DNA of 64,000 nt from Torreya grandis (taxonomy: Eukaryota > Streptophyta > Pinopsida > Cupressales > Taxaceae): NCBI GenBank assembly GCA_037957365.1, contig JARHVA010004089.1, positions 156,001 through 220,000 on the forward strand, in the 5' to 3' direction. Of the stretch, positions 1 to 13,199 are shown piece after piece (position 1 is the stretch's first letter; the number at the start of each line of letters is the position of its first letter). A program made the position numbers and the translations under genes. The notes under the pieces were generated by a model that saw only the letters and a program-made list of their open reading frames with translations, searched no databases and had not been told where the DNA came from.

Positions 1-1789
1 TATTCAATCTAATTAATTTTGTGTTTTATAGGCAACTACATCAACATAAGATGATATAATGTTAGTTTAATGTTTTTCTAACAAGTTACCTTGATACAAG
101 ACAATCTAGTTTTCACACTTAAATTATATTATATTTAATCATCCAATTACCTAAGCCTAGGATGATCTAGCTCTATATTTTAAGTATTTTTCTTTTAACT
201 GTATTGACCCAGATTGATATAGTTTTATTTATCTTTATAGTTAATTTCATTTATCAAATTAGTTCAGATTTGTATTTCAAAATTTTACGTTATATCCAAA
301 AAATAATTCTTCACATGAAACTTTGTCGACCCAAGCTAATATAGTTATAAATTTAGTTTCTTCCCTATTAAATTACATCAACCCAAGTTGATATTGTCCT
401 ATTTTTGTATTTTCTATTATTAAACTACATTTACTCAATCTGATCTAGTTTACTCAACCTATTTTAGTTATTTTTACATAGATTGCATAAACCTACATTG
501 ATACAATTTTGTATTGTCTAAACAACTACATCAACTTATGTTGGTCTAGTTATTCATGCTTACATTTTTTTAATAAATAAGGCAAAGTAACTTTCCTTTT
601 TAGTAATTATCAAACACTTAATTTCAATTTGATTATTTGTTTATTTCCATTCCGTACAAGCTAGAAATTAATTTTTGGCATTGATTTTCACCTTTATTTT
701 TATTTGATTGCCTTTCCTTAGAAACTGTGTTCTAATAGTTTTCAAAATACTTAACTATTATCATGAAGGGATACATGATGCTCTATTTACAAGGTAACCA
801 TTTGTCTGATTATATAGTGCACTAATTAGCAGTTAGCATCAAGAAGTTATTCTTAGCTTATCCTTGAAACTAGGTTTAGTGGGTTATGGGAATGGTAATT
901 CCTCCATAGTCAGTGCTCTAAAATATCAAGTTACAACTATCTAATGGAAAAACAAGTATCTTTGAGAGCCCATAAATTAGTCACATCCTTTGAGCACATA
1001 TACACAATCTTTATTTTAGATTTAAAAAGTAGCAAAAATAGTTAAAATTTTAATTTTTTATTTGTTATTATATTTTATATTACAAATTATATCGATCAAC
1101 ATTGATATAGTTTTGTGTTGTGTGTCCCAACTACATCGATCAACATCGATATAATTTTTTGTGTGAATAATATGAGTTTACATTCCCTCTGCTTACTAGA
1201 ATTCATTGACTAAGCTTAATACAATTTGTACCCTCATCCCTTTACCTATGTAACTAAATAGACTAGGTCTGATAAAGTACATTTACTATTTCTATAAAAT
1301 TATTTATAGATCAAACTTCATCGACCAAGATCGATGCAGTTTGTTCTCTCATCCCTCTACATGTGTAACTACATCGACCAAGATTGATATAGTACATTTA
1401 TATTTTATATAAAATTATTTCTAGATCATATTTCATTGACTTGTCTCAATATAATTTGTTATTTCACATCTCTATATATATAACTAGATTGACTAGGCTT
1501 GATATAGATCATTTACTATTTTTGATAAATTTTCTAGACTTGATTACATTGACCCAACTTGATACATTATGTTCTTTCATTTTTTTTGTATAACTATATT
1601 GACTAGACTCGATATAGTTCATTTAATATTTTAGTTAATTTTTTTAGACCTAATTACATTAACCCAGCTTGATAAAATCTATTCTTCCATATCTCTATCT
1701 ATATAACTACATCGACCAGGCTCAATATAATTCATTTACCATTTTATAGACTTAATTACATCCACCAGAATCAATTTAGTTCATCTTCA
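1..1789. repeat. Diverged array of a ~28-bp quasi-palindromic motif
   Basis: About twenty copies of a motif with left half ACTACATCGACC and right half TTGATATAGT are scattered here; the halves are imperfect inverted repeats of each other. Clear copies begin near 26, 200, 373, 524, 1087, 1129, 1315, 1367, 1481, 1541, 1590, 1651, 1705 and 1754. From about 1200 onward the spacing alternates between roughly 50 and 62 bases, giving a ~113-bp higher-order period. Between copies the sequence is AT-rich without a long reading frame. The region ends exactly where an LTR begins at 1790. It may be a satellite remnant or the repeat-rich leader of a retroelement, since related motifs occur in the M leaders near 49.6 kb and 63.6 kb. 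Confidence 0.75.
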
Positions 1790-3130
1790 TGTTCAACCCT
1801 AAATTTTTAGATAAGGATCTTAATGGGGTTAGGATTAAGAATATAGAAATGAATAACCATAAGGGTGATAAATAGATCTATAATAGGTCAATTAAGTGAA
1901 AAACTTAGAACAAACATATATTTAATTTATTATGTTAAGATATGATAAAAATAAAAATTAAAAATATGTTAGATATTGAAATGATAATAAAAACAAGATA
2001 CTTGGTTCTAATGCTAATATAGATCTAGATCTAGAATAGGTGAGGAGCATATTGGAAAAGGATTTTGGATCAATCATTAGATTATGGAAAAATGATCTCT
2101 TTTTTTGTGAACACTTGCATCGATCTAGGATGATTGCATCAATACTACTATTTAACTTAGACATAGGTGTCTAGTATGAAATACCTACTAAAACTAGATG
2201 TGACCACCTAGAATGTTTTTGGTTCTATGTCATCGTCACTTTGGTGTGCTTAGATTTAGATCATGGGTTGTTACTCCTAATAAAATAGTAAAACCCTAGT
2301 TCATCTTCATATTGGTTGTGTAAATTTGGGCTAGTGGGCACATAGTGTTGATATACCCCAAAAAACCCTCTATTAATGAGCATTTCCTACATAATTAATA
2401 CTCTGAAGAGGGCCTCAAACTTATGTAGTTATATCCTATGTGTTGGCTTGTGTGCGTTTCATACAATGTCTGATAATCAAGTACATAGAGTGAATTAGCT
2501 TGTAACTTAACAAATTTGGCTCATGGGATACTCCTTCAATACTTCAGACCAATATATGTGTTGTCCTTATGAATGATATGGAAATAAGAGAAAATAGGGA
2601 AACTTTTCTTACTTGAGTGCTTGATTAAATGCCTTTGATAAGTTATCTTGTGAGTTGTTTGGTATATGCTAGGTCTATGTTAAGTGAGGAATGAATGAGG
2701 GTTAATCTTGTATATATACCAATCCCTTTAGATAATATCTCATACTAAATCACTTTGGATAACCATGGTAATAAGTTTTATTTACAAATTGGATGATTTT
2801 AGGTCGCTACTCAATTGTGTTGGGGTAAGACACTTGCATTGATATAAGCATCTCACTGTGATGCAAGTGTTTGGGCAGCTAGAAAATAGGCATAGTTATA
2901 GAACTTAAAAAAATAGATGGTAAGTAGGTTTATAACATTTTAGAAAAAATAGGTCTTAGTCATTAGAATAACATTAGTCAGACTAAGAGATAAATAATTT
3001 GGCATAGAAAGATAGTGTATGGGAGCCTTTTGGTAGTGGAGAAGGTTTATAAGCTGAAGGTACATCCATGATATGTATTTTCTAAGTGTATAAGACTGAG
3101 GTGCTATATAATTTAGAAATATTGTTTATA
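1790..3130 (-). mobile_element. LTR of family R1 (3' LTR of element A)
   Basis: Four other regions of the window carry this sequence (17388-18703, 13200-13945 and 5396-5850 in the same orientation; 10940-12276 inverted). Read on the minus strand, full copies run from TGTAGACACTA (here decayed to TATAAACAA) to GGTTAAACA, giving TG...CA ends and about 1.34 kb. A polypurine tract lies just outside the 3130 end, which fixes this copy as the 3' LTR of a minus-strand element. A TATATATA box at 2711-2718 is followed, in the minus direction, by a block conserved in all copies, as expected for a promoter and transcription start. Confidence 0.85.
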
Positions 3131-3146
3131 CTTTCCCCCCACTTTA
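3131..3146 (-). other. Polypurine tract of element A
   Basis: On the minus strand the sequence is TAAAGTGGGGGGAAAG immediately before the LTR start. This matches the tract at 18704-18716 next to the other full minus-strand copy, and is where plus-strand DNA synthesis would be primed. Confidence 0.75.
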
Positions 3147-3285
3147 ATCTAGTAATTAAATTTCTAGTTTAAAGGAAAATAAATGTGTATATGGGTGTGT
3201 ACAACACACCCTACATTTACTTGAGCCCAACTTGAATGATTTGTTGGTGATTGACCTACAACCAAGAGCATGTTACAATTTATAA

Positions 3286-3537
3286 TTAGTGCATATAATT
3301 TGAAATAAAAATCATTGAAATGGTTGAAATAAAAAGAGAGCAAGGTTTAGGAGTACACATGTGTGTTGATGCAATTGCCTTACTTTTTGGCAATTTGATT
3401 TTAAAATATGTATCATTATGAATCATTAGAGATATGATTAGGATAAATATAAAATCTATAAAGTGCATATATCTAGGAAGATAGCTAAATATTGGAGGAC
3501 ACATGCACCCAACTTTGGATAAAAGGTGAGTTGCCAC
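3286..3537 (-). other. Conserved short reading frame near the polypurine tract
   Basis: An 83-codon open frame whose counterpart in element B is 18902-19108. The two translations share HLLSKV, RYMHFIDFIF, LMIHNDT and IKLPK. I recognise no domain. The conservation may only reflect DNA-level homology between two copies of a transposon interior, and the position just upstream of the polypurine tract suits non-coding sequence, so coding is unproven. Confidence 0.2.
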
Positions 3538-3967
3538 CTGGTAGTTGAGATTAGCTCAGCCATGTAACCAAATCATACTTATAACCTGGCGAGCATGAGT
3601 GAACTAAGTTAACTAACACTATAAAACTAGTGAGATTGGATGATGTAATCAAAACCAGCCTATAAAGTTGGAAATATTGATTGATTTAATCCCCTTAATC
3701 ATACCAAAATCAAACTAATTACTATAGTATATTGGCTTAATGTAGTCCATAAAATTCCAACATAGTGTAATGACAGTCCATATAAGTGTTTGAAATCTCA
3801 AAACTGATTTGATTTTGCAAATTTTAGGTGCTCTTTGCATAGCATATGCACCTCAGATATGTCTCATACTGAAATTGTGTATAATAATGGTACCAATTTA
3901 TAAAAAAAATCTATAAATGTGTATTTGAATCATATAACTATGCAATTTGACCAATTTAAAAATTATG

Positions 3968-4130
3968 TAAGTGTGGAAAACATGTTTTCTCTATAATATG
4001 AAACTAAAAAATGGTGTGTGGAGAACATGTTTCTATAACATGCCCCCATTGTATATCTAAAATTGAGACTGGTATGATTGTGGATAATATGTTTCCAATA
4101 CATGCCCCCATTGTATATAAAAATATGTGA
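3968..4130. repeat. Three ~45-60-bp tandem repeats containing C5-C6 runs
   Basis: Units start near 3971, 4016 and 4077 and read GTGTGGAGAACATGTTTC followed by ATGCCCCCATTGTATAT. On the minus (element) strand each carries a G5 run resembling the element's own polypurine tract. The same array is at 19540-19715 in element B. Confidence 0.7.
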
Positions 4131-5395
4131 AGAATGTAGAATTCATTCCTATATGGCATGCCCCACTAATATGCCCCCCATTTTGAGATGAAGGGATGTA
4201 GAAAATGGTAGTTATCTTACCTCAAAAGGATAAGATAACCATGAAAATTGTGAATGTAACATGTAGCATGTAAAAGGAAAATGTCTACATAGATATATCA
4301 TGGAAACATATAGAATGTGATCACATCAAGCCTAAGATGCATGATATGGATAATAGCAATGTCTAGAGAGTAACAATACAAGATCAACAAGTAACCAAGC
4401 ATACACACACAAGAGCACTCAAAATCAAGTCAAAATACAATGGTCCATGGAGACCTCAAGCAAAAATCATGCTTAAATATTGTACAATCGAATGGGCATG
4501 ACTTAGTCAAATGTCCAAAAAATCAAGAATAACATATTCAAGTGTTAAAGTGGAAAATAAATGCATGGGGTCACAAATAATGGATTGTATTCAAATGCTC
4601 AAATAAATAAGACAAAACACTCAAGAAAGTGCCTAAATAAAAAGTATAAGCAAACAACATAAACATAACATACTAGTCCCTAGATATATGTGTTAGTAAA
4701 ATATGTTAAGTGCATAACATATCAAGTACATTATGAAAGATATATGAATGGATAAATACATGTGTATGTATATTAGACCAAACATGATAATGTAAAATTA
4801 CTATAGAATGATATAACCTAGATGTATCATGATCAAAGAAGTAGATGCCCCTAATGTCCACATGATATGAGTAGAGGGAAGGCCCAATATCTAAAGTGCA
4901 TAGATCATGTATATGTGTATTGATGTATCACACTCATAATATGTGTGAAATACATGTATATAGAAATAAATTATATGTTATCCACTAACATGAAACTAAC
5001 AACACAAATGCCAAGGAGCTAATAGAACATGTAAATGCAGAAAATATTTTTGGATTTTTGAATATTTTTGATATTTTTAGAATATTGATAGTTATTTAGT
5101 CTAACAAGTCTTCAAATTTAGGAGTCAATATATGACATGGTGGCCTTGCCAAAAAAAATTATATTACATAAGTGCCAAAAGTGTTATGTTTGTTGATAAA
5201 TCATGACTAACTATCATTACTACCTAGCCCCCATATTCTTTATATGGTATATGAACCTCTTTATTATCATGTTGAAAAAGAAGACACCAATTTGTAGTAT
5301 TAAAAACTACTTTCATATCAGTCAACCATTATTGTCCAAGATGCAAAGTCAAGTATGGTTGTTGGTCTATTACTCATATAGCAAGGTTCACTATA

Positions 5396-5850
5396 ACTAT
5401 GTTAAAAATGGAAGGTACAGTTATGCTAGATATTGTAATGAAAATGAAAATAAGATACTTAGCTAGTTTTGATGATAATATAGATCTAGATATGGAACAA
5501 ATAGGAAACATATTACAAAATTATTCTAGATCAATCTTAAAATTTTGGAAAAATATCCTCTTTTACTACAAATACTTATGTTGACCTGGGATAGTTGCAT
5601 CAATACTACTATCTAACTCAAATGCATGTGTCTAGTATAGAATACCTACTAAAATTAGATGTGACCACCTAGAATATTTTGGGTCCTACATCACCTTCAC
5701 TCTAGTGTGATCAAATCTAAATCATCAGCTATCTATCCTTATCAAATAGCAAAACCCTAGTTATTCATCTTCATATTGATTTTGGTAGAAATGGGTTAGT
5801 GTGCACATGGTGTCAAGCTACCCCAAACATCCCTCTATTAATGAGTGTTA
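5396..5850 (-). mobile_element. R1 LTR remnant (truncated 5' LTR of element A)
   Basis: This stretch matches R1 LTR positions around 1940-2385, from GCTAGATATTG through the CTATTAATGAG block. Both the outer part of the LTR and the terminal ~100 bases next to the interior are missing or scrambled. Its orientation equals that of 1790-3130 and it lies on the far side of the interior, so it is best read as the decayed 5' LTR of element A. At 5850 the homology stops abruptly. Confidence 0.65.
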
Positions 5851-8300
5851 ATGTTGATTATTTGGCCTCATAATCCAAATTTTAACCCCTATAACCAAAA
5901 AACTTCCCATGACACCTATCTAATATTACACATGGTGATCTTCATACATTGTGATGTCTTATTTGGTCTCTTTTGTAAGAATTTTAGTATTATTTGAGGT
6001 GTCATGGTATGGGCTAGACATTGCTTGAGAATATCCTCATGTCATAACATATTTTGAGTCTTTAGATAATGTACTAATTTTTCATGATGGTCATTGGGTG
6101 AGTAAAGGGGTGTCAAAGGTCTTTTTAATCCTAGATAATGGTCCTTTCCTTGTTTGATAAATTTATGTTTTATTAGCAAAAACTAAGGTAATTTCGGGAA
6201 ATTAAGGTTTCTATTTATCATGGTATTTAGGCCTATTTTATCCATTTCTTGATAAGGGACCTTTCTAGCATGATATAGGGGTGTCCAAGCCTCATTTTAG
6301 TCATATCATGAGATCTAATAATGTATCTAAGGTTGTATTCCATGATATTCTTATCCAAACATGTTTCAAGCTTTAATAAACATGTAAGGTCATCAAATGA
6401 TTGTCAAACATGCTATATGAATTAATTCTCCTCAAATCCCACCTCTTTAATGAAGCACTCATAGTCAAAAAGGCCTAAAAACACCACCTACAGGCCTGAC
6501 TATATAAATAGATCAAGTTGAGTATGAGAGCCCATTCTAAGGATATTTGAAGGTGTATGAGATAAATTAGGGTTGAAAATTCATATTATATATTATAAAT
6601 TATAATAAACGGATATGAAATTTCCATGAAGAGGAGGATCACCTCCTTACACACAGTCAAGATCAAGCTCCCATACACAGGCCACTCATAAGGAAGCAGG
6701 TAGCTAAATGGAAAGTGCACTTGAAAATAAATTCAAAGGGGATGTGCATAATAAAAATTTCATATTCCTCATTATATACTATCCAAAACAACCCCAAGGT
6801 GTTAATTAAGGCATAAACACATACTCACAATCTAGGTAGGCCCCATTTGAGTACCTACAAGCAACATCATGAGTAAGAGAGTGAAAGTGTTGAACCCTAC
6901 ATGGAGGTGAAACATAAAGGTGAAAAAGGGATATCTCACTTTTTTATTAAAATTATCTTATTTTTTCCCACTGACATGTTTCATCCCTTGAGATAGGAAT
7001 ATCCTAATGGCCTAAACAAGCCTATTAGACCTAAATGGGCCTAAATAGGCATGCACATATGAATTAAAGACATCTAAATGTTTTGGTGGATATTTGAGGT
7101 CTAAAAAAACCTAAAGGGGAAGTGAGAAAGATGTAATAATTTTTCACAATGTGATAATATTATTAGTTTTAGGAAATAAGGCACTAAACCAAACATTAGG
7201 GCTATGCAGGCCTGGTTTCTCATAAACCCTAAGCAAGAGTATACAGGGAACAGGGTTGAAGGAAGTCTTGTTCAAAGTGTGTTACCAAGTCATGAAATCA
7301 TATCACATGAGTCAAAAATCCATAAAAAATAAGGGAAAATAGACTACTCAAGTATTTAACACCAATTATTCAAATACTCAGACAAGGCATGGTAATAATG
7401 GCACTCAAAATAGACCTAAAAGAGAAAGGGATTGAGATGGTAGTTTGGGCAGTTGAAAACAATTATAGAAGGGTGGAAACAGATGGATAAAGGGAGATAT
7501 GGTGATAGTAAGGTCACCAATTCACCTACATATGACTCAAATTTATTAAATTTAATTTAAGCATATGAGACATGAAGCCATTCTTGACCACTCAAGACCC
7601 CACCTAAATCTTAATGACATATTCCAAATCCCATGGTAGGCCAAAGGTCATAAAGAGATGATTGATGATGTTTGAGGTCCTAAGGAGAGTGTTTGAAACA
7701 AAGTAAGGAAATAATGTGTTAGTTTTGGTCCTATCACCTCTCTCAAGTTGTACCACCCCAATCTATCAGGTCAAGTTGCCAATTCTAATTCTCATATCTC
7801 ACATCATAGGATGACTCAGACTCAATTCTAATAATGGGAGTTTGGGACACTTATACACTTACTATCCATGGATGAAAGAGTGGGATTTAGGAGCTTAAGT
7901 CTATAAACAATCTCTAAGACTTTCAACCCACCCATAATTCTTACCAAGAACTTGAGGGATACCAACTGTCACTCACATCTCATCGTACAAGCTTCATGGG
8001 ACCAAGATCAATTCAATACTTTTGGAGGGTTATATAGGCTCAACATCCATGGCCATAACTGAATATGCTAGGCCATTAAAACCTTGTATAAACCCTAATA
8101 TAGACTTGATAGAATAAAACCTAAGGAATTTTTAATAAAATTCCATGGATTGGCTAATAAAATACTTGAATCATAATACGTTCTAAGGAGGTCTTGTTCA
8201 TGGTATTAGGTTGTATGGATAGTTATACAGACCCCCCTAGAAAACATTATTTTGTAGGGTTTATTGATGTTTTTAGGGTAAAAATTTTGATAAATGGTTA
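5851..8300. other. Unassigned AT-rich spacer
   Basis: I see no reading frame over 60 codons, no LTR end and no repeat shared with the rest of the window. Short GGCCTAAAT-like repeats occur near 7000-7050. It could be the outer part of the R2 LTR that ends at 9766, since the second R2 copy is truncated and cannot define the left edge. Confidence 0.4.
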
Positions 8301-9766
8301 CATATCATGGAGGCATGTTTCACCATTTTAAACCATAAAATAATCATAATTCTTCTTGGATAAGCTTCTACAGATCTAGTTCAAATGGCCAGTCTGTAAG
8401 TGCTAGTGAAAGGTAACCTAGTCACTTAGATAAGAAAAGTTCCATGATGTGCACTATTGTAAAGGCACAAGTAAATATGTGAAATTACTTATTTGACCTT
8501 AATTAGACTCCCTTATACATTCCTATATGTTCTATATAGATCTCATGGTCAACCAATCATCTAACACTAAGAAATTAGGCATAATTGCCTAGTAGGCATA
8601 CTTGATTAGATAAGAGAAGATGAATATTGGCATCGAAGGTTATTGAAGGACTAATTATAGGTTCATAACACTATGTAAATACCTCATTAAGGTGATCAGG
8701 CACACTTATTATGGCCATTATGGAGGATTGGGGTAGTTTTTTTGGCCTAGTTAACATGCAAGGAGAAAGGAGGATATGTAATGATCCATGAAGTCTAATT
8801 AGAGCATAATTCACCTTTGTAACTATCATGAGGATATGTTTATTAACCAAATTAGTGTTACCATGATTTTAATGGGGTCAAATAAGGATTAATTAGCCTC
8901 CACCACTCCATCTCAACACCCAAATGGCTCATTAAAGACCACCAATCATGAAACTAATGCATGGAGAGATGATAGGATTGTTATACAACTTGTAACTAAT
9001 TATTGGAGTGAATGAGGGTCATTAGGACCCCTTCTCCACACTTTCATGAAAAAATCCCCTATCTAATCTTCTCATGGTTCTATAAATTTAGGCTCTATGG
9101 CCATTGTATGGATGCCTCAATTGGGTATGAGTAAACTTTGTCGAGTATGAGGAAACTCTACCTAGGTTTGTAAGTTGTAAACCTCTTGAGATAATACATG
9201 GACTATTTTAGCTTATTTTATATTGGTTTAGTGTGTTATTCTTATTTTATTTGCATATTTGGTAGGTTTCTCTCCTTTTATAGGTCCTTGCCTCATCTAG
9301 TTGTTAGTACATGGTTCTATGTAGGCCACATAATGTGTGAAGGTGTTAGTGGTTGAGATTAGAGTGGAAGTTTGACTAATAAGTGTCTTGAATTAGACCT
9401 TTCCTTAATTACCCTCATGTTATGATCATCTAGTATAGACTATATGTGAAACACTATTTATTAGAATCCTTAGAGAGATAGTTTAGTTCATGTACTATTC
9501 ATTAGTTTTGTTAGAGGTAAAATAGAGTGGGTAAATCATATTGGTGCATCACCTTCAATAGTATAGGTTTAAATTTCATGTATTTATCTATCCCTTTTCA
9601 TCAAAACAAGTTAGTGGTTTTAAGATTTGATCCATGATTGATGTACCAGGGGAGCTAACCCATAAATTAGAGGTTTAGCCCATGTATGGGTCACCCACAG
9701 CCTTGGGCTAATCCTATGTTACTCTAAACTTGGAGAGGTTTGAAAAAACCTCTCATAAGGGTGAAG
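8301..9766 (+). mobile_element. LTR of family R2, first copy
   Basis: The part 8860-9766 is repeated in direct orientation at 12300-13176. Both copies have a TATAAATT box (here 9081-9088), a conserved block ending in GGGTCACCCACAGCCTTGGG, and then TTTGGTGAG at the presumed primer-binding site, so 9766 is taken as the LTR end. The last 700 bases also resemble the 3' part of the R3 LTR (53690-54430), including TTTGCATATGTGGTAG, which makes R2 and R3 related families. The left edge is uncertain. Confidence 0.6.
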
Positions 9767-10923
9767 TTTGGTGAGTTAATAGATATTACAACTAAGGTTG
9801 AATTAAATGATGAAAAATAGTTTACCCTCCTTAGTAAATCATATTGTTTGAATATTGAATTCAAATGTCTGGAGTCACTACTAGATGTCAAAGGGCACGA
9901 ATGACTCCTTGAATGCCTTCTCCCCCTATACCTCAAGGTTGTGATAACTACCATCTTGCTCTCATTATTTTCCCCAAGATTATATTAGTAATTTTGATCC
10001 ATATCATAACTAAAATAGGTAGGGTGCACATCATGTGCAACAAAATGAAGGAAACCAAGTTATTCCTCCTCATCCTAAACACCACTCATAGTGCTAGCCA
10101 ATTAAACCAAAGTTTATATATCATTGATCAACTTAGAAATACCTCAACTCAGATTTCCATTTTATAATTAATTAAGAGGTTACATGTCTATAAAGAAATC
10201 AAAAATCTAGCCTTTCATGACAACTTTTTCTAATGATGTATAACATGATTACTTTTCATTTTTTTAATATATTGAATTGTATTAAAGATATAATATATTT
10301 TAAAAGAGACAATCTACATAATAAATATATTATAGATTAACATTTCCCATTATTTATTCAATTAAAAATATTAAACAAGGGAATCAAGAGAATTTTCATA
10401 GGCAATGGATCATGATTGAATACATGCAACATCACATTTTTAAAAACATTGGGTATCAATAAGGGTTATATTAAAAATAATATAATAACATTAGAGTATT
10501 TGAAAATGTGCCTCACCAGGCTCTAGGTTCCATTACTTTCGATATCACATTGGGACCTAAGACTATATCTACTCTATTTCATGTAATGTCTAATGTCTTG
10601 CATTATAACTTACTTCTAGGTATACCATGGATACATTAAATAGAATCTATATACCATCTAATATGCATTGATTATGTAAATTTTATACATAAGGAACATC
10701 TCTATACATTCCTTATAGATAATCAACCATTTATTTACTATAAAAGAACAGATTCTCCTAATAGATGTAATCTAAAATTAGATATTTATTAGTCTATTAT
10801 TATATGTCTATCATAGATGATACCACTCCAATGGATACATGCTTATGATATTGGTGAGTTAAGAAAGAGTAATGTACATAATCCAATTACAAGTGTATCA
10901 AGCCAATAATAGACCATAGGAGA
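9767..10923 (+). mobile_element. Short gag-protease interior after the R2 LTR
   Basis: The region begins with a primer-binding-like TTTGGTGAG and ends at a purine tract before the R1 LTR at 10940. A degenerate His/Asn/Pro-rich frame around 9930-10180 resembles a Gag N-terminal segment but is too broken to assign. A protease remnant follows. There is no RT. The R2 LTR on the left and R1 LTR on the right do not match, so the unit is chimeric or rearranged. Confidence 0.5.
10430..10760 (+). pseudogene. Ty3/gypsy aspartic protease remnant (C-terminal half)
   Basis: The plus-strand translation contains ALGSITFDITLGPKTISTLF followed by YNLLLGIPWIH. That is the flap-to-C-terminal signature of retroviral-type proteases of plant Ty3/gypsy elements, which cut the Gag-Pol polyprotein inside the virus-like particle. 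The catalytic D-T/S-G region should lie upstream near 10430 but is scrambled by stops. After PWIH the frame runs on through VNFIHKEHLY and then breaks. No RT follows; within 200 bases there is a polypurine tract and an LTR, so this was the end of the coding region in this copy. Confidence 0.75.
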
Positions 10924-10939
10924 TATACAAGAAGAAAAG
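10924..10939 (+). other. Probable polypurine tract
   Basis: A purine-rich run ending in GAAGAAAAG directly abuts the R1 LTR start at 10940 on the plus strand, the normal place for a polypurine tract. Confidence 0.5.
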
Positions 10940-12276
10940 TTTAGATATATTTATGGATTAAATAGCACCTCAGTCTTATACACTTGACAAACTCAAATCT
11001 TGGTTGTTCCTCTCAGTTTTAAACCTTTCCCACTTTCATAAGTCTCATATTTACTCTTGTGCCCCTTAGCCTATCTCTTAGTCTGACTAGTCTTATGTTG
11101 GTGACCCAGACCTTCTATGTTTTCCAAAATGTTTAAAACTTACTTATCGTCCACCTATGCAAGTTTTAAGTCTACACCTATTTTTTGTTCCCTAGACACT
11201 AACATCCAAGATAGACACTTGCATCAATGCATGTTTCCTACTCTGACATAAGTGTCCAGTGCCTTAAATTCATCTAATTTTCAAATGAAACATATCCTAA
11301 TGGTCAACCTAAGTAATTTAATATGAGTCACTTCTCCAAAGGGATTGATATAAATACAAGATCAACCCTCATTCATTCCTCACCTATCAAACTTATTACC
11401 TAATCACCAAAAAACTTATAAAAGGCATTCAATCAAGCACTCAAGTGAATAAAGCTTCCTTATTTTCTCTTATTCCCATATCAATCATAAGAATAACATA
11501 TATATATTGGTCTAAACTACTAAAGGAGCAGCCTAATAGCTATATTTTCCAAGTTACAAACTAGGTCACTATTGTAATTACTTTTACACATATTGATTGA
11601 TTCACACATAATCTAACACATAAGAGAGAGCTATATTGGTTTGATGACCTCTTTAGATTATTGTCCATATAGGTAACACTCATGGACAAAGAGGCCTTTG
11701 GGGTCAACTCAACACCATGTGCCCACTAACCTATTTTTCCCCAATGTCACTATGAAGATGAAGAACTAGGGTTCTAAAATTTTATGAGAAGCGATAGTCC
11801 ATGACCCAGATCTGAATGAACTGGAGTGAAGGTGAATATAAACCCATAAGCATATAGGTGGTCACATCCTTTTTCAATAGGTATTATACATAAAACACCC
11901 ATGTTAGGTTTAGGCAGTAGCATTGACACGACCATCCTAGGCTAATGTTAGTGTCTATAGCTCTAGAGGCACTCAATCTAGAATTTGATGGTTGTTATAG
12001 AATCATCTTCCAATCTACTTCTGTCCTATTCTAGATCCATTACTACATTAGGATCATAACTAGATAAGTACATTAATTCTTTATCATTTCCATATTTAAC
12101 ATAATTATACTTATTATTTTTAGCATATCTCAATTTAATTAATTTAGCATATGTTATATCTAAGTTTAATATCTAATTGGCCTGATATAGAGATAATCAT
12201 CACCCTTATACCTTAATTTATCTCTATCCCCTTTAACCCTAGATAGCCCCAATATAGATATTTTTTAGGTTAAACA
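10940..12276 (+). mobile_element. R1 LTR, inverted relative to the other copies
   Basis: This is the reverse complement of 1790-3130. It starts with a decayed TGTAGACACTA (TTTAGATATA) and ends with GGTTAAACA, giving the same ~1.34-kb length. The promoter is well preserved: TATAAATA at 11349-11356, then CAAGATCAACCCTCATTCAT, a block found in all R1 copies. It has a purine tract on its left and a TTTGGTGAACC primer-site core on its right, so by its edges it could be both a 3' and a 5' LTR. I see no matching 5-bp target duplication. Confidence 0.85.
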
Positions 12277-12299
12277 TTTGGTGAACCTAATTTATATGC
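12277..12299 (+). other. Primer-binding-site-like core after the R1 LTR
   Basis: TTTGGTGAACC directly follows the LTR end. The same core follows the M LTRs (minus strand at 63931-63944). Within about 15 bases the sequence joins R2-family LTR sequence, so the leader that should follow is missing. Confidence 0.5.
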
Positions 12300-13176
12300 T
12301 TTGAATGGGGTTGACCAAGGTTGAATTAGCCTCCACCACTCCATCTCTGCCCAAAAGGCTCATTGAAGACCACCAATCATCAAGGCAACACATGGAGAAA
12401 TGATGAGACCATTATTCAGGTTATAACTAATTATTATAGTAAATGAGGGTCATTAAGACCCCTTCTCCACACTTCCATGTCAAACTTCCTTCTCTCATCT
12501 TCTCATGGTTCTATAAATTCAGGCTCTAAGGCCATTACATGGACCCCTTGACTAGGTATGAGGAAACTCTACCTAAGTTTGTACCTTGTAAACCTCTTAA
12601 GCTAATACAAGGCCTATTATAGATTATTTAATATTGGTTTAGTGTGATTCTTATTTTATCTGCATATGTGGTAGGTTTCTCTCCCTTTGTAAGTCCTTTC
12701 CTCACCTAGTTGCTAGTACATTATTCTATACAAGTCACATAGTGTGTGAAAGTGTTAATGGCTAGGCTTATAGTGGAATTTTTATTAGTAAGTGTTTTTC
12801 ATCAAGCCTTCCCTTCATTACCCTTATGTTTTGATCATCTAGTGCAGCCTCTATGTGAAACACTATTGCATAGAATCCTTGAAGAGGTAGTTCAGTTCAT
12901 GCATTGTTCATTAGTGTTGTTATAGGTCAAATAGAGTGGATAAATCATATTGGTGCATCACCTCCAATAGTATAGGTTTCAATTTCATGCATTTTTATAT
13001 CCCTTTTCACCCCAATAAGTTAGTAGTTTTAGGATTTCAGCCATAATTGATGCACCAGGGGAGTTAACCCCATAAACTAGAGGTTTAGCCCATTCACAGG
13101 TCACCCACAACCTTGGGCTAATCCCATGTTACCCCAAATTTGTAGAGGTATAAATAATCATCTCCTAAGGTTGTAG
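12300..13176 (+). mobile_element. R2 LTR, second copy, left-truncated
   Basis: Direct repeat of 8860-9766, with TATAAATT at 12512-12519 and the terminal block ending in TTTGGTGAG at 13177. Its left end is cut by the R1 LTR junction and its right side joins an R1 LTR fragment about 25 bases after the primer-site core. Confidence 0.7.
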
Positions 13177-13199
13177 TTTGGTGAGGTATAGTTACTGCA

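Larger units (their letters stand above)
3131..5392 (-). mobile_element. Interior of element A (RT-less)
   Basis: About 2.3 kb lie between the 3' LTR and the broken 5' LTR. The part 3131-5090 is homologous over its length to 18704-20700 in element B. No protease, RT, RNase H or integrase motif can be read on either strand. Near 5376-5392 the minus strand reads TAGTGAACCTT next to the LTR remnant, resembling the TTTGGTGAACC primer-binding core of the R1 and M families. The stretch 5091-5375 has no counterpart in B and probably marks an internal deletion or replacement. Confidence 0.65.
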
